Source: Frankia sp. AiPa1
GTDB taxonomy: Bacteria; Actinomycetota; Actinomycetes; Frankiales; Frankiaceae
NCBI RefSeq assembly: GCF_023243075.1
Contig: NZ_JALKFZ020000180.1
Coordinates: 1-64,000, forward strand
Length of the DNA: 64,000 bases
Direction of reading: 5' to 3'
Each line of letters opens with the position of its first letter. Position 1 is the first letter of the stretch. The notes beneath the pieces were generated by a model. That model did not search any database, had not been told where the DNA came from, and saw only the letters and a list, made by a program, of their open reading frames with translations. Made by a program: the position numbers and the translations under genes. Below, one piece after another: positions 9,501 to 21,100 of the stretch.

Positions 9501-9703
9501 GCAGCCTGCCCACCGGCGCCGAGCGGGCGGCGGCCCGGCAGGCGGACAGCGAGCGGGCGGTCGCGGCGCTGACGAAACGGGCACGTCTGGTCCGGGAAAC
9601 CGTCCACCGGCAACGCGAGCTGGTCGAACGGCTGCACACCACCGGCGAGCCGATGCTGCGTGTCCTCGCTGTCCTCGCACCGACCCCGGGGGGTGCCCGA
9701 TGA
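6542..9703 (+). CDS. SNF2-family helicase/translocase, DrmD-like
   Basis: A 1053-residue SF2 ATPase of the SNF2/RapA type. Motif I is DVVGLGKTLE (about residue 137), motif II is DESH, motif III is SATPHNG, and motif VI is EQRNGRIDRYGQ, which is characteristic of the RapA-like and DISARM DrmD group. The N-terminal 90 residues look like a small beta-barrel (LIRDEEWLVRGVV). A disordered acidic insert with GTPGTP repeats lies near 670-750, and the C-terminus is helical. Length fits DrmD. It likely translocates on duplex DNA to restrict unmodified phage DNA. GTG at 6542 is preceded by agagg. The stop overlaps the methylase start (ATGA), which implies translational coupling. Confidence 0.8.
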   Translation: MVTAPPPTPYAPGARVLIRDEEWLVRGVVPTARDGYLVKVTGASEFVRGLDASFFTELDRVQALLPEETKLVHDSSAQFRRSRLYLEAVLRRTPLPRSERRLALAGTFLLDPLDYQLRPAALALSGLEPRVLVADVVGLGKTLEIGLLLGELIRRGRGEKLLVVTPQHVLEQFQHELWTRFSIPLVRLDAVGIERIQREIPAGRNPFTYFKRVIVSIDTLKNVGLYGHHLEDIRWDAVVIDESHNLIGANSLRNRLARTLAAQTDALILASATPHNGNKRSFGELIRMLDPVAIANLNTYQRSDIEHLYIRRTKMSSEVRDKVTDVWADRGPSERLVCPAGPAEEQIFAELTAHWAQAPAETAAETATGAATEQVPARRGGGQQLFPYTLVKAFLSSHHALSESIDHRLRSSTLANSASQADERARLERLGQLVGAMSDNDSSKLSRLLTQLREAGVGPGSPTRVVIFSERLTTLRWLARVVPAMLGLPVAEKPSEGKQSSASFDQHFNDARNRGATRILYSDLSADDQQKIVEEFSLARADVRLLFTSDVASEGVNLHRACHQLIHYDVPWSLIRIEQRNGRIDRYGQRHQPRFGALLLTSAIPRALDDRAVAAKLLAAEEEAYQTLGTAEAVTGLYLADREERRLLQDLLAGRTVEESLATSAARHTVPGTPGTPGTPPGADALGLDDEPDKADEPRRTADTDTDAEAADGPVVDPLGLENDPDLDAHGADPQPQRFTPPRLFHDVAAFVDEALSEVYDGRADTAIGLQRGLADARGPDGLRRATYFALTAPEDLEARLTDLPRTYLSRFRDQGGQLRLQLTVDQSEAEASLAASRAGRETLWPAKGFLTDIHPVVDWLVDKVLVRLDRQQAPVLTVQVDEPTFLVQGVYCNAFGQPTVVEWMALTGLAGPVRFHPMHEALTAAGVGPGMTNVQAALDLAPLQALVPTAVTAARGRLEQQRADWDERIAEPLRAYLDRLDAWVTRSLPTGAERAAARQADSERAVAALTKRARLVRETVHRQRELVERLHTTGEPMLRVLAVLAPTPGGAR

Positions 9704-12700
9704 CGTTCGACGCCCTGACCAACCGCGGCGAGTACCTCACGCCGTACTTCATCGAGGAAGTCCTCCCCGACGAGATCCGCAAGAACATCTCGGCGCGCTG
9801 GACCGAGCGGGAGAAGCCCGCGCTGGCTTTGAAGGCCCCGGCCAGCGATCGGGCGAGGACGAGGCCCGTCCGCCCCCGGGCCGAATCCCACGGCCGGCCT
9901 CTCGCGGTCTCCGTATCCGTCTCAGCACCCGTCTCCGACTCCGACAGTGGTCTGCGGACCGCCAGTGTCGATGCGGAACCGGCCGATTTCCGGGCGGCGG
10001 TGACGCCCCGCGCGGGGCTGCGGGACCTGCGCCGGTACTACTACGAGCGCAAAAGCGATCTCCTTGTCCTCGACCCGGACGAGGACGACGTCAAACGCGC
10101 CGAGGTGCTGCGCCAGCTGCACGACGGTGTCCTCGCCGCCCTCAGCTTCCCGCCACACCGCTACACCAGGACGGTCATCCACAGCGGCTCGGAGGTTGCC
10201 GTCCCGCTGGCCGCCGACGTCTCCGGGGTCTGGGCGGTGGAGTGCGACTGGGCCCTCAACGCCGACGAGGCGGTCGACCCGGTCGGCGCCGGCCGCCTGC
10301 TCGACCCCGTCGTTCTGAGCCCACGGGAGACGGTCACCTACGGGATGCGGCTGGCCTCGCACCTTTTCACCGTCGAGGAGCCCCCCCGCTACGTGCTGCT
10401 CCTCGCCGGCGGCGTCATGATCCTCGCCGACCGGCGGACCTGGGGTGAGGGCCGCTACCTCGCCGCGAACCTGGACGCGGCGTTCAGCCGGCACGACACG
10501 AAGCCGGGCGGCGAGATGGACGTGATCGCCGCCCTGTTCGGCGCGGACGCCCTGTGCCCGCCGGAGTCCGGTGGCGCCGAGCCGCTCGCGGACCTCATCG
10601 CCGGCTCCCAGAAGCAGGCCGTCGGAGTGACGGCGGAGCTGCGCAACGGCCTACGGGAATCGGTCGAACTCATCGCGGGCGAGGTACTGGCCCGCCTCGC
10701 CGAGGCCGGCGTGCGACCGGAGCAGATCGACGACCTGAAAACCCTCGGCGACCGGCTGACCCGGGAGGCGCTTCGCTACCTCTACCGGATCCTCGTACTG
10801 CTCTACGCCGAGGCCCGACCCGAACTCGGCATGCTCCCGGTGGATCATCCCGAGTACGCCGAGGGTTACAGCCTCGCGCGGCTCGGCGACCTGGTTGCCC
10901 GCCGGCCGCCGAACAGTCCGGCCGCGCGCAACGGCACGCACCTGTTCGAGTCGCTGGACCGCCTGTTCACGGCCGTCAACCAGGGCTACCACGCCCGCGG
11001 CACAACCCCGGCGGCCGATACCAACGAGCCAGGCGAGCCAGGCGAGCCAGCGCCCGGCGCCGGGGCGGATGAGCGGCACAGCGAACGCGAGGGCATCCGG
11101 TTCGAGGCGCTGCGCTCCGATCTGTTCGAACCGTCCTCGATCACGCTCATCGGCCAGTCCCTGCCCTGGCCCGACGACGAGGACGACGAGGAGGACCAGC
11201 CCGCTCGCGCCGGACGACCCGAAAAGATCGACACCCGCCTGCGCAACGGCGTGCTCTATGCGGTGCTACGCCACCTGATGATCACCAAGGGTGGTCGCCG
11301 GGCCCGAGGCGGCGCCCGCCGGCGCGGCGGCTTCATCTCCTACCGGCAGCTCGGCATTCCCCAGCTCGGCGCAGTCTACGAGGGCCTCATGTCCTACACC
11401 GGGTTCATCGCCGGCGAGGCCCTCTACGAGGTCGCCAAGGGCGGCGATCCCAAGGATGGCAGCTGGACCGTTCCCACCTCCCGCGCCGACCAGTACGCCG
11501 CCGAGGTGTTCGTCCACGAGGTGGATGCAGACGGCCACCGCACCGACCGGCGCCAGATTTACCCCGCCGGATCGTTCGTCTACCGCCTCTCCGGCCGTGA
11601 CCGGCAGACATCCGCCTCCTACTACACCCCCCAGTCGCTGACCGAGGTCACGGTCCAGCTCGCGCTGCAATACCGGGTCGAGGAGGCCGGGCCCGACTTC
11701 AAAGCTCGGGAGATGCTCGACTGGACGATCTGCGAGCCAGCGCTTGGCTCCGGCGCGTTCCTCAACGAGGCCATCAACCAGGTCGCCGCCAAATACCTGC
11801 ACCTTCGCCAGGAGGAGAAGCGAGCGGACGGGACACTCGACGAACCGCTCGACCCGGAGCGGTACGCCGTCGAACTGCAGAAGGTCAAGGCCTACATCGC
11901 GCTGCACAACAGCTATGGCGTCGACCTGAACGCGACCGCCATCGAACTCGCGGACGTCTCCCTCTGGTTGAACGTCATGCACCCGGGCCTGCAGGCGCCG
12001 TGGTTCGGCCTGCACCTGCGCCGCGGTAACTCCCTGGTCGGCGCCGGCCGCCGTTACTACACCCAGGACACCCTGGCCGACCGCTCCTGGCTCACCAGCG
12101 CACCCGTCGACCATCCTTTCCGCGACGGCGCACTGCCGAAGGGCGCGATCCACCACTTCCTGCTCCCCGCCGCCGGCTGGGGCGCGGTCGCCGCCGAAAA
12201 AGAAGCCAAGGACCTCGCTCCCGTCGACGCGAAGAAACTCGGCGCCTGGCGCCGCGCCATGACCAAGGCCCCCAGAACGAAGGCGGCCAAGGGCAAGACC
12301 AACCAGGCGGCGAAACTCGCCGCGCTCACCCGCCGCGCCGAGTACCTGTGGACCCTCGTCCAGCAGCGTCTCGCCCTGTCGGAGGCTGAAATCCGCCGGC
12401 AGATCGACGTCTGGGGTGCCGAGGACCTGCCCGAGGTCCGCGAGGTGGTTCCCCGCGCCAAGATCCTCGCCGATCTGGAAGCCCCCGGCACGCCCTACTG
12501 GCGCCTGAAGAAGCTGATGGACACCTGGTGCGCCCTCTGGTTCTGGCCCGTCGACGCCGCATCCCTGTTGGACGGCAGCGCCCCCGACTACCAGCGCGCA
12601 TCCCTGCGCGTCACCACCGCCACGTCAGCCACGCCAGCCGCACCCACCGCGCCCACGGCGGCCCAGTCCGCATCCGGCACCGCCCCGGCACCGACGTCAC

Positions 12701-15105
12701 CATCCGAACCGACGCCGCCCCGCACCTGGGAGACCGCGTCCATATTCGACGACGACGGCACCCTCGCGAACACCGCGCTGATCGCACCCCAGACCAGAAC
12801 CGCTGCCAGCCCCAGCGGAAAGAAGCAGAACAGCCTGCCGCCGCCCCCCCTCGAACGAATCCGCGGCCCGTTCCCGCTCGCGAACCTGGACGACTGGATC
12901 CGCTTCGCCACCGCCCTGATCGGCACCGAAGACGTCGGCCAGGACACCTTCGCCGCCCACTTCTCCACCCTCGACGAGCTGGAGACCCACGAGGAGGACC
13001 TGGCCTCCTGGCTCGGCCAGGAAGAATGGCACCGCCTAGCCGAACTCTTCCCCTGGCTCGACACCGTAGAAACCATCGCTACCCGCCAGAGCTTCTTCCA
13101 CTGGGATGTCGAGTTCGCCCAGGTTTTCACCAATCGTGGAGGCTTCGACCTCCAAGTCGGCAACCCACCTTGGGTCCGCCCAGATTGGACCGAAGATCTC
13201 GTCCTTGCCGAGCGAGAACCTTGGTTTGCACTCACGCCCGAATCGGACATCGAGAGTCAGAAGAAGCGTAGGAAGTCACATCTCGCTGAATTCGATGCAC
13301 GGAATGCATTTCTGCTCGAGCGAGCAGATAACGTCGGTATCGCCGGCCAGCTTGGTTCTTCAGCACAATTCAAACTGCTCGAAGGCACACGACCGAATCT
13401 ATACCGAGCCTTCATGATTCAAGTCTGGAGGCATCAGGGCACCCATGGAACATCCGGCCTAATTCACCCCGACACCCACTTCTCAGGAAAACAGGAAAAA
13501 AACCTCCGGGCCGCGTCCTACCGACATCTGCGGCTTCACGCCCACATTCACAATCGACGACTGCTTTTCAGCGATATCGACTGGAGCCGGCAGTTTAGCA
13601 TCAACATTTACGGCACCGAAAAGAAAATCGAATTCTTGCATCTCAGCTGGCTCTTTGACCCGACAGTCCTGATCTCCTCGCTCGCTCACGACGGCACAGG
13701 AGTTACGCCCACAATCAAGCACGATGGGTATTGGGATCTGCGTCCCCACAGAAGCCGGGTAATTCAAGTCAATACGGACACGCTGTCCCTATGGCAACGT
13801 CTGGCCGGCGAGCCCGGCGGAGACCCCGCATCAGCCAGCCTTCTCTATCCCGTCAGCAGCGCCGAGCAGGGAGCTATCGAGGCACTCGCAAACTGGCAAT
13901 ATCGTGTCAAAGACCAGGATCCTTATACATCTGTCGGAATTCTGGAGACGAAGGCCCGGCGAGATGGCCTGATCGGGCCTTCGGCTGAAACTCCGCACAA
14001 CTGGGAAGACGTCATTATACGCGGACCCCAGATCTCTATTTCGACTCCGTTCGCGAAGATGGCACCTAACACGAAGCACACAGATAAGCCAGTCCAGCTA
14101 CTCTCGTTACCGGCAGACGCAGTACCTGCAACCGACTATGTTCGCGTAAGCTCAGTCGATCTGTTTCGTTCGGCCCTCGATAAATGGGGCGGGCGTCCCT
14201 GCACCGACATGTACAGGCTTTTCTGGCGTGAGCTGATCCCGCAGGACACCGAACGATCACTCTTCCCTGCCATCGAACCGCCCGGCCCAACTCACGTCAA
14301 TGCAGTGCATTCACTTGCCGCTTCCAATAATCGAGATACAGCTATTACAGCGGGTTTTTGGAGTTCAATTCCGCTCGATTATTTGCTGCGTACCGCTGGC
14401 CGCTCACATCTAAATATCGCCGACGCTCGCGCCATGCCGACAGGCTCTTCCAATCACCCACTCGCCTCAGCGCTAATCCTCCGAGTACTGCGCCTAAACT
14501 GCCTGACCAAAGCATATGCACCACTTTGGAACGAACTATTTGAGGTAGAATGGGAGACACTCGACAGCTGGGCGACAGCGTGGCCGACATTGGAACGACT
14601 GGCCAACGTAGAGCCAGAGTGGACGTGGAATACACCCCTGCGTGCAGAGCTCGCACGACGAGCAGCCCTTGTGGAAATTGATGCCCTCGTCTCCACCTGG
14701 TTGGGTATCGACATCGATGCCCTTATAGCAATCTACCGCTCGCGATTTCCACAGCTCGTAGACTATGAGACTCAGATGTGGTTCGATGCCAAAGGTCGGA
14801 AAATTGCAGCTAACTTTAATGCGTACGGACACGGGCAGACGAAGGAAGACTGGATCGAGTTTCAGGAGCATCTGAAAAACCCGAAAATGAGGTTGCCGCC
14901 GGCTGGGTATGCGGCGCCGTTCTATAAGGCGGATCGAGAGAAAGAGATGCGGGCGGCGCACGCGGTCTTCTCGGCGCGGTTGCAGGCGGCGCGGGATGCC
15001 GGGTGGCGGGAGTCGGAGGACGGCCCGGCTGGTGTGGCGGCGGAACTCGGCGATGGAGTCGGGACAGGCCGAGGGGCAGTCGTGGAGCCGGGGTCGGCGG
15101 GATGA
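9700..15105 (+). CDS. Large N6-adenine DNA methylase, DrmMI / type IIG-like
   Basis: An 1801-residue methylase of the Eco57I/PglX type. The SAM-binding motif I EPALGSGAFL lies near residue 682, just after the typical YYTPQSLTEVTVQ entry, and the catalytic motif IV is NPPWV near 1155. The segment between them includes Lys/Ala-rich and Pro/Thr-rich linkers. The region after motif IV, expected to be the target recognition domain, is encoded by DNA of visibly lower GC (about 13.1-14.9 kb). It probably marks self DNA for the cassette. I see no clear PD-(D/E)XK nuclease motif near the N-terminus, so a stand-alone type IIG restriction enzyme is less likely. ATG at 9700 overlaps the upstream stop; its own TGA overlaps the next ATG at 15102. 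Confidence 0.85.
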   Translation: MTFDALTNRGEYLTPYFIEEVLPDEIRKNISARWTEREKPALALKAPASDRARTRPVRPRAESHGRPLAVSVSVSAPVSDSDSGLRTASVDAEPADFRAAVTPRAGLRDLRRYYYERKSDLLVLDPDEDDVKRAEVLRQLHDGVLAALSFPPHRYTRTVIHSGSEVAVPLAADVSGVWAVECDWALNADEAVDPVGAGRLLDPVVLSPRETVTYGMRLASHLFTVEEPPRYVLLLAGGVMILADRRTWGEGRYLAANLDAAFSRHDTKPGGEMDVIAALFGADALCPPESGGAEPLADLIAGSQKQAVGVTAELRNGLRESVELIAGEVLARLAEAGVRPEQIDDLKTLGDRLTREALRYLYRILVLLYAEARPELGMLPVDHPEYAEGYSLARLGDLVARRPPNSPAARNGTHLFESLDRLFTAVNQGYHARGTTPAADTNEPGEPGEPAPGAGADERHSEREGIRFEALRSDLFEPSSITLIGQSLPWPDDEDDEEDQPARAGRPEKIDTRLRNGVLYAVLRHLMITKGGRRARGGARRRGGFISYRQLGIPQLGAVYEGLMSYTGFIAGEALYEVAKGGDPKDGSWTVPTSRADQYAAEVFVHEVDADGHRTDRRQIYPAGSFVYRLSGRDRQTSASYYTPQSLTEVTVQLALQYRVEEAGPDFKAREMLDWTICEPALGSGAFLNEAINQVAAKYLHLRQEEKRADGTLDEPLDPERYAVELQKVKAYIALHNSYGVDLNATAIELADVSLWLNVMHPGLQAPWFGLHLRRGNSLVGAGRRYYTQDTLADRSWLTSAPVDHPFRDGALPKGAIHHFLLPAAGWGAVAAEKEAKDLAPVDAKKLGAWRRAMTKAPRTKAAKGKTNQAAKLAALTRRAEYLWTLVQQRLALSEAEIRRQIDVWGAEDLPEVREVVPRAKILADLEAPGTPYWRLKKLMDTWCALWFWPVDAASLLDGSAPDYQRASLRVTTATSATPAAPTAPTAAQSASGTAPAPTSPSEPTPPRTWETASIFDDDGTLANTALIAPQTRTAASPSGKKQNSLPPPPLERIRGPFPLANLDDWIRFATALIGTEDVGQDTFAAHFSTLDELETHEEDLASWLGQEEWHRLAELFPWLDTVETIATRQSFFHWDVEFAQVFTNRGGFDLQVGNPPWVRPDWTEDLVLAEREPWFALTPESDIESQKKRRKSHLAEFDARNAFLLERADNVGIAGQLGSSAQFKLLEGTRPNLYRAFMIQVWRHQGTHGTSGLIHPDTHFSGKQEKNLRAASYRHLRLHAHIHNRRLLFSDIDWSRQFSINIYGTEKKIEFLHLSWLFDPTVLISSLAHDGTGVTPTIKHDGYWDLRPHRSRVIQVNTDTLSLWQRLAGEPGGDPASASLLYPVSSAEQGAIEALANWQYRVKDQDPYTSVGILETKARRDGLIGPSAETPHNWEDVIIRGPQISISTPFAKMAPNTKHTDKPVQLLSLPADAVPATDYVRVSSVDLFRSALDKWGGRPCTDMYRLFWRELIPQDTERSLFPAIEPPGPTHVNAVHSLAASNNRDTAITAGFWSSIPLDYLLRTAGRSHLNIADARAMPTGSSNHPLASALILRVLRLNCLTKAYAPLWNELFEVEWETLDSWATAWPTLERLANVEPEWTWNTPLRAELARRAALVEIDALVSTWLGIDIDALIAIYRSRFPQLVDYETQMWFDAKGRKIAANFNAYGHGQTKEDWIEFQEHLKNPKMRLPPAGYAAPFYKADREKEMRAAHAVFSARLQAARDAGWRESEDGPAGVAAELGDGVGTGRGAVVEPGSAG

Positions 15106-18100
15106 GGCCGACGGTTGCGGCGGATGAGCTGCGCAAGACGTTGACGCAGTATCTGACGACGACGTTCGCGCTGGCCGACTCCGATGAGCAGGCGGCGCTC
15201 GCCACGTTTCTCGACGACCCGGAGTACGGCATCTACCGGGGCCCCTACCTGCGGGTCCGCACGCCGTTCCGGACAGCGGCCGAGGGCTGGCGGGAGCATC
15301 TCGACTGGACGCCGGCCGGCTGGACTCCGTATGCCCACCAGGCGGCGGCGTTCGCGCGGCTGTCGACGAAAGACGGTCCGGCAAGGCCGACGGTGCTGAC
15401 CACCGGCACCGGCTCCGGCAAGACTGAGGCGTTCCTGGTGCCCATCCTCGATTACTGTCGCCGGGCCCGCGCCGCCGGTCAGCGGGGAGTGAAGGCGCTG
15501 CTGCTGTATCCGATGAACGCGCTCGCGACCGACCAGACCGGTCGCCTCGACGCCTTCCTGCGGGATCCGGCGCTGGCCGGGATCACCGCCGGCCTTTACA
15601 TCGGTGACAGCCCGGCGCAGGCCTACCCGCGGGTCATGACGAACCGGTCCGAGATCCGCCGCACCGTCCCGGACATTCTGATCACGAACTACAAGATGCT
15701 CGATCAGCTCCTGCAGCGCCCCGAGGACGTGCCGCTGTGGGAGAACGACAGCCTCGCCTACGTGGTGCTCGACGAGTTCCACACCTACGACGGGGCGCAG
15801 GGCACCGACGTCGCGATGCTGTTACGCCGGCTTGGCGCGGTCACCGGGGTCGCCCGGCCCGGCCGGCCGCTGGGCTCGGTCTGCCCGGTCGCCACCTCGG
15901 CGACGTTGGGCTCCGGCCTGCTGGGTGAGGAGACGACCACCGCGATCCGCACGGTTGCCGCCGAGGTGTTCGGCGTCCCGTTCGACGAGGGTTCGGTGAT
16001 CGGTGAGGACCGTCTCGCCCCGGCCGAGGTGCTGGGCGAACCCGATGGCAATCTGAACGAGCCGACGCCGGCCGCTCTCGCCGCGCTGCGGATCGACGGG
16101 GACACTCCCGCTTCGACGCGGATCCTCGCCGAAGCGGTCCTCGGCCCGGGTCTGCGCGACGCCGACCTGCGCCCGACCGCGATCGGTGCCCGGTTGCGCC
16201 GCCACAAGCTGACCCGCGCCGTGCTGAACCTGCTCGGAGGCGAACCGCGCACCGCCCAGGAGGCCCTGGAGGGCTTCGCCCGGGAGGATCTGCGCGCCTG
16301 GAGCGTCGCGGTGGCCACCGAACCGACGATCGCGGCCGCGGGCCTCGCCCGGTTCGTCGCGCTGCTGTCGGTCGCCCGCGACCCCGACGACGCGCACCGT
16401 CCGCTGGTCACCGTCGAATCGCACCTGTGGGCGCGGGCGGTTTCCCGACTGCTGCGCGCCGTCGGCCCCCAGCCGGCCTTCGCCTGGGACGGCGAGCAGC
16501 GTCCCGCGCCGACGCCCGCCTTCGACCTCGCGAACGCCACCACACCCGAGGACGACTCCGTGTCCCCCGGTGACGAAGCCGGCCGGCACGGGCCCGGGGA
16601 CGGCCCGGGACGGATGGTCGCGGACAGCGGTCAGCCGCTGCTGCCGGCGGTGTACTGCCGGCACTGTGGCCGGTCGGGATGGGCGGCGCTGTCCCCGGAA
16701 CGCGACCCACGGGAACTGGTCACCGACCCGACGAAGATCTACCGGGCCAGCGTCGGACGGGACAAGAGACGAGTCCGGGCGCTGATCCGGGCGACCGAGC
16801 GGGAAACCGGCGTGCCGGCGGGCAGCCCGCTGATGGTGCTGGACTCGGCCGGGACCCGGCTGCACACGTTCGACCCGGCCGGCGCGCCGCTGCCAGACGT
16901 CCAGGCCGCCGCGGGTGGCGATCCCGCGCCGCAATCGGGGGTTCCCGTGCTGTGCGCACTGGACGACTCGGTCGGTGCGGAGGCGGACCGCTGCCCGGCC
17001 TGCGGGCTGGAGCAGGGCATCCGGTATCTGGGCGCCGGGCTTGCCGCGCTCGCTTCGGTCGCTGTGAGCCAGCTGTTCACCGGCGGTGAGCTGCCGGATC
17101 GGACATCCCAGCGGACATTGCTGTTCAACGACTCGGTGCAGGACGCGGCGCACCGGGCCGGATTCGTCGCCGCGCGGGCGTTCACGTTCTCGCTGCGCGC
17201 GCTGCTGGCGGACCAGCTCACCGATTCCACGCCGGTCGCGCTGAACGACCTGATCGCCGATCTGCTCGCCGCGTCCGGCGACCGCGAGACGCTGGCCGCG
17301 ATCGTCCCACCCGAGCTGCATGACGTCGACGAGGTCGACGCGCTGCTCGCCGGTCGGGAACGTGGACGGCGGCCCACCTGGCGGCTGCTCGGCAACCGGC
17401 TCGGGTTCGCCACCGTCCTGGAATTCGGCCTGCGTTCCCGCAACGGGCGCACGCTGGAACTCACCCGCACCGTCGCCGCCGAGGCCACCCTGCCTGACCT
17501 GGACACCGCCCGCGGGCTGGCCCGGGACACACTGTTGCAAGGACAGGCCCAGCCGCTGGACTACGGCCAGCTCACCGACGCCCGGTTCGACGCCTACCTG
17601 CGCGGTCTGCTGGAGCGGCTGCGGATCCGCGGCGGCGTCTACCACCAGTGGCTCGGCAGATACCTGGACGAAGGCGGGCGACGCTACCGGATCTGGGGCG
17701 GCCGTCCGGACGGGATGCCCGCCTTTCCCCGTGGTCTTGCCGCGCCCGCGTTCCTGATGACCGCGTCCCGGCCCCGCACCCAGTTCGACGTGCTGTCCAG
17801 CACCGGCAACTGGTATCAGGACTGGACGACGCGCTGCCTGGGCCTGCCCCGCGACCAGGCCGCCGACTACCTGCGCGTGCTGCTGCCGCGGCTCGCCGAC
17901 GCGGGTGTGCTCGCCCGGCGGGTCATCGTCCGACCGGTCGGCAACGGCCGGACGGGTGGCCGAGGCCGCGCGGGATCAACCCCAGCGTCCGGGATCGCCG
18001 TCTACGGTCTGCAGCCGGGCCATCTGCACGTGGTGCGTCTCGATGACGACGCCGCCGTCGAGGCCGGAGTGCGCTGCGATGCGTGCTCCTGGACCCAGAC

Positions 18101-21100
18101 GGTGCCTCCCCACCGGGTCTCGGACTGGATCGGCCAGCCCTGCCACCGCTACCGGTGCCCGGGCATGCTTCGGCCCGCCCCGCTCCCCCGCGCCGCCGAC
18201 GACTACTACCGGCGGCTCTACCGCGACGGCGGCCCGTTCCGGGTGGTGACGGCCGAGCACACCGGCCTGCTGACCCGCGAGCAGCGGGAGACCGTCGAAC
18301 ACGACTTCCGCCGCGGCGACGCGTACACCGATCCGAACGTGCTGTCCTGCACGCCGACACTGGAACTGGGTATCGACATCGGCGCGTTGTCGACCGTGCT
18401 GCTCGCCTCGCTGCCCACCGGGCCCGCGAACTACGTCCAGCGGGCCGGCCGGGCCGGGCGGGCAACCGGCAACGCGTTCGTCCTCACGCTGCTCGAACGC
18501 GGTGAGCGCGAACAGTACTATCTCGCCGAGCCCCGGGACATGATCGCCGGCGAGATCGCTCCGCCCGGGACCTACCTGTCGGCGATCGAGATCCTTCGCC
18601 GCCAGTATGTCGCCCACCTCGTTGACCTGGCGGCCCGGGACCGGCTGCCCGGCACCCGGCCGCTGCCACGGGTCACCGGCGCGCTGTTCGGCGCGGACGG
18701 CTGGCTGGCCGATTTTGTCGCCGCGGGCCTGCGGGCCGGATCGGCGCAGGTCGAGGTGTTCCTGGCCCTGTTCGGCGTCGCCGCCGGCAGCGGCGAGGCG
18801 GACCGCACCGCCGATACGGACCAGTACGTCAGTGACGCCGCGGCGGCGGAGCTGCGCGTCTACGCGACGGGTGGTCTGGCCGACGCGGCCCGCGCGGCCG
18901 AACAGGTGTGGGAGAACCGGATCGCCGGCCTGCGCCACCGACTCGACGCGATCGACCGGGCCCGCGAGACACTGCTCCAGTCCGACGAGGAGCAGCGCCG
19001 TGACCTGCGCTCGCTGTCCGCGCAGCGGCGCGCCCTCGCCAAGCTCGCCGGCGAGCTCTCCCGCCGGTCCGCCCACGCGACCCTCGTCGAACTCGGCCTG
19101 TTGCCGAACTATGCCCTGTTCGACGGATCGACGACGTTGGAGGCCACCCTCACCGGGGAGGAGGACAGCCCGGACGGCGATCGCCGCTACGTCAGCGAGG
19201 TCCGCGAGTACGAACGCCCCGTCCGCCAGGCCCTCACCGAGATCGCCCCGGGCAACACCTACTACGTGCGTGGCTTCGCCCATCGGATCACCGGCCTGGA
19301 CATCGGTCCGCGGACCCGACCAGCCTGGGAGTTCTGGCGGATCTGCCCCGCCTGCGGTTACGTCCGTACCCCCCGCGAGAACGCCCTGGCCGATGCCGCT
19401 CGCGGCGGGGGAACCGCGGGCGGTGCGGTCAGTGCGGAAAGCGCCGGCGGTGCGGGCAGTGCGGGCAGTGCGGGCGCCGATGCCAGTCCCGCGCGGCTGG
19501 CCGACGACGCCGGGCCGTGCGACCGGTGCCATCACACCGGTATCGGCGATGCTGGGGCGCGGTTCGCGGTGCTGCGGCCGACCCGGGTCACCGCGGTCGA
19601 CCGCCGCGACGACGTCCGCATCCGCGACGACCTCGACGACCGGGACAGCCGCGCCTACACCACCGCCACGGCCGTGGATATCGACCCGGCCCGTGTGGCC
19701 CGCTCCTGGCGGCACTCCCGGGCCACGTTCGGCGTCGACTACGCCCGCTCGGCGGTCATCCGCACCTTCAACCTGGGCGCGAGTCGACTCGACCGTCCGG
19801 CGACGGACATGTTCGCTGGCGAGCCGGTCAGCCTCAACCCGTTCCAGGTCTGCGTCGACTGCGGCGGAACCAGCGTGGACGGACCGCCGGCCACCCACGC
19901 CGCCGGTGGCTTCGGCCAGCCGGCGCTCACCGACGCCACCGGCGGCGGGACGGCGGGCGGGGAGCGCTCCGAGTCCGCGGACGGCCTGCGCGGGCACGAA
20001 CATCACCGGCTGTGGTGCCGCCACCGGCGTTCGCCCCTGTCCGCCCACCACCAGCCGCTGCTGCTCGCCGACGAGCTCCACACCGAGGCGGTGCGGATCC
20101 TGGTCCCGGCCCTCACCACGTCGATCACCACCCGGCGGCACTCGTTCGCGGCGGCGCTGCGACTCGGGATCGCCCGGCAGTACCGCGGCAGCCCCGACCA
20201 CCTGCGGCTCACCACGGCCGTCATGCCCGACGCGGCCACCGGGCATCATCGGCAGTTCCTCGTCCTGTACGACAGCCAGCCCGGCGGCACCGGCTACCTG
20301 CACCGGCTCGCCGACCCGGGGAACTTCCACGCGGTGCTCGCGACCGCGCTGACCGCCATCGAGACGTGTGTCTGCGTCGACGCCGGCCGGGCCGGCTGCC
20401 CCCGCTGCCTGCTGCGTTACGCCCGCGGCGACGAGTTCGCGCAGATCCAGCGGTCGGAGGCGGTCGCGGTTCTTCGCGAGCTGCTGGATGGCTGGTCGGT
20501 GACCGACAGCGCACCCACCGACCAGATGTCCCTCATCCAGCTGGTGGAAAGCGAACTGGAAGCCCGCTTCCTCGGTGGCCTGCGCGCCTGGGCCGCCCGT
20601 TCGGACACGGCCGGCACCGTCACCACCGGCGCCGACCCGACCGGTCGCGGCCGGATCGCCGAGCTGCGCCTGAGCGGCCCGAACGGAACCATCACCCACT
20701 GGCGGATGCGGCTGCAGCACACCGTTCGAGGAACCCGCCCGGACGTACATTTCACCCGGCTCGACGGCCCGCCGGTCGAGGTCGCGGTCTACCTCGACGG
20801 GTTCCGCTACCACGCCAGCGCCGAACACAACCGGCTCGCCGATGACGCGGACAAGCGCGCTCGGCTACGCGCCCACGGCCTGCGGGTCTTCCAGCTGACC
20901 TGGTGGGACGTCGAGGAATGGCGCACCCGCGCTCCCGCGGCGCCACCGCCGGTCCGCCCGCCCTACCAGGGGCTCGCCCAGGAGATGGCGCACGACTACT
21001 ACCGGCAGGTGACCGACCCGCCGCGGCCAGCCGACGATCTGGACCGCCATGCCTGGGTCAATCCGGTCGATCAGCTGCTCGCCTACCTCGCCGACCCGAA

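Noticed and set aside
17976..20828. A 950-codon open frame on the minus strand
   Set aside because: It is the shadow of the giant helicase gene, which has intact helicase and zinc motifs; long antisense frames are common at this GC content.
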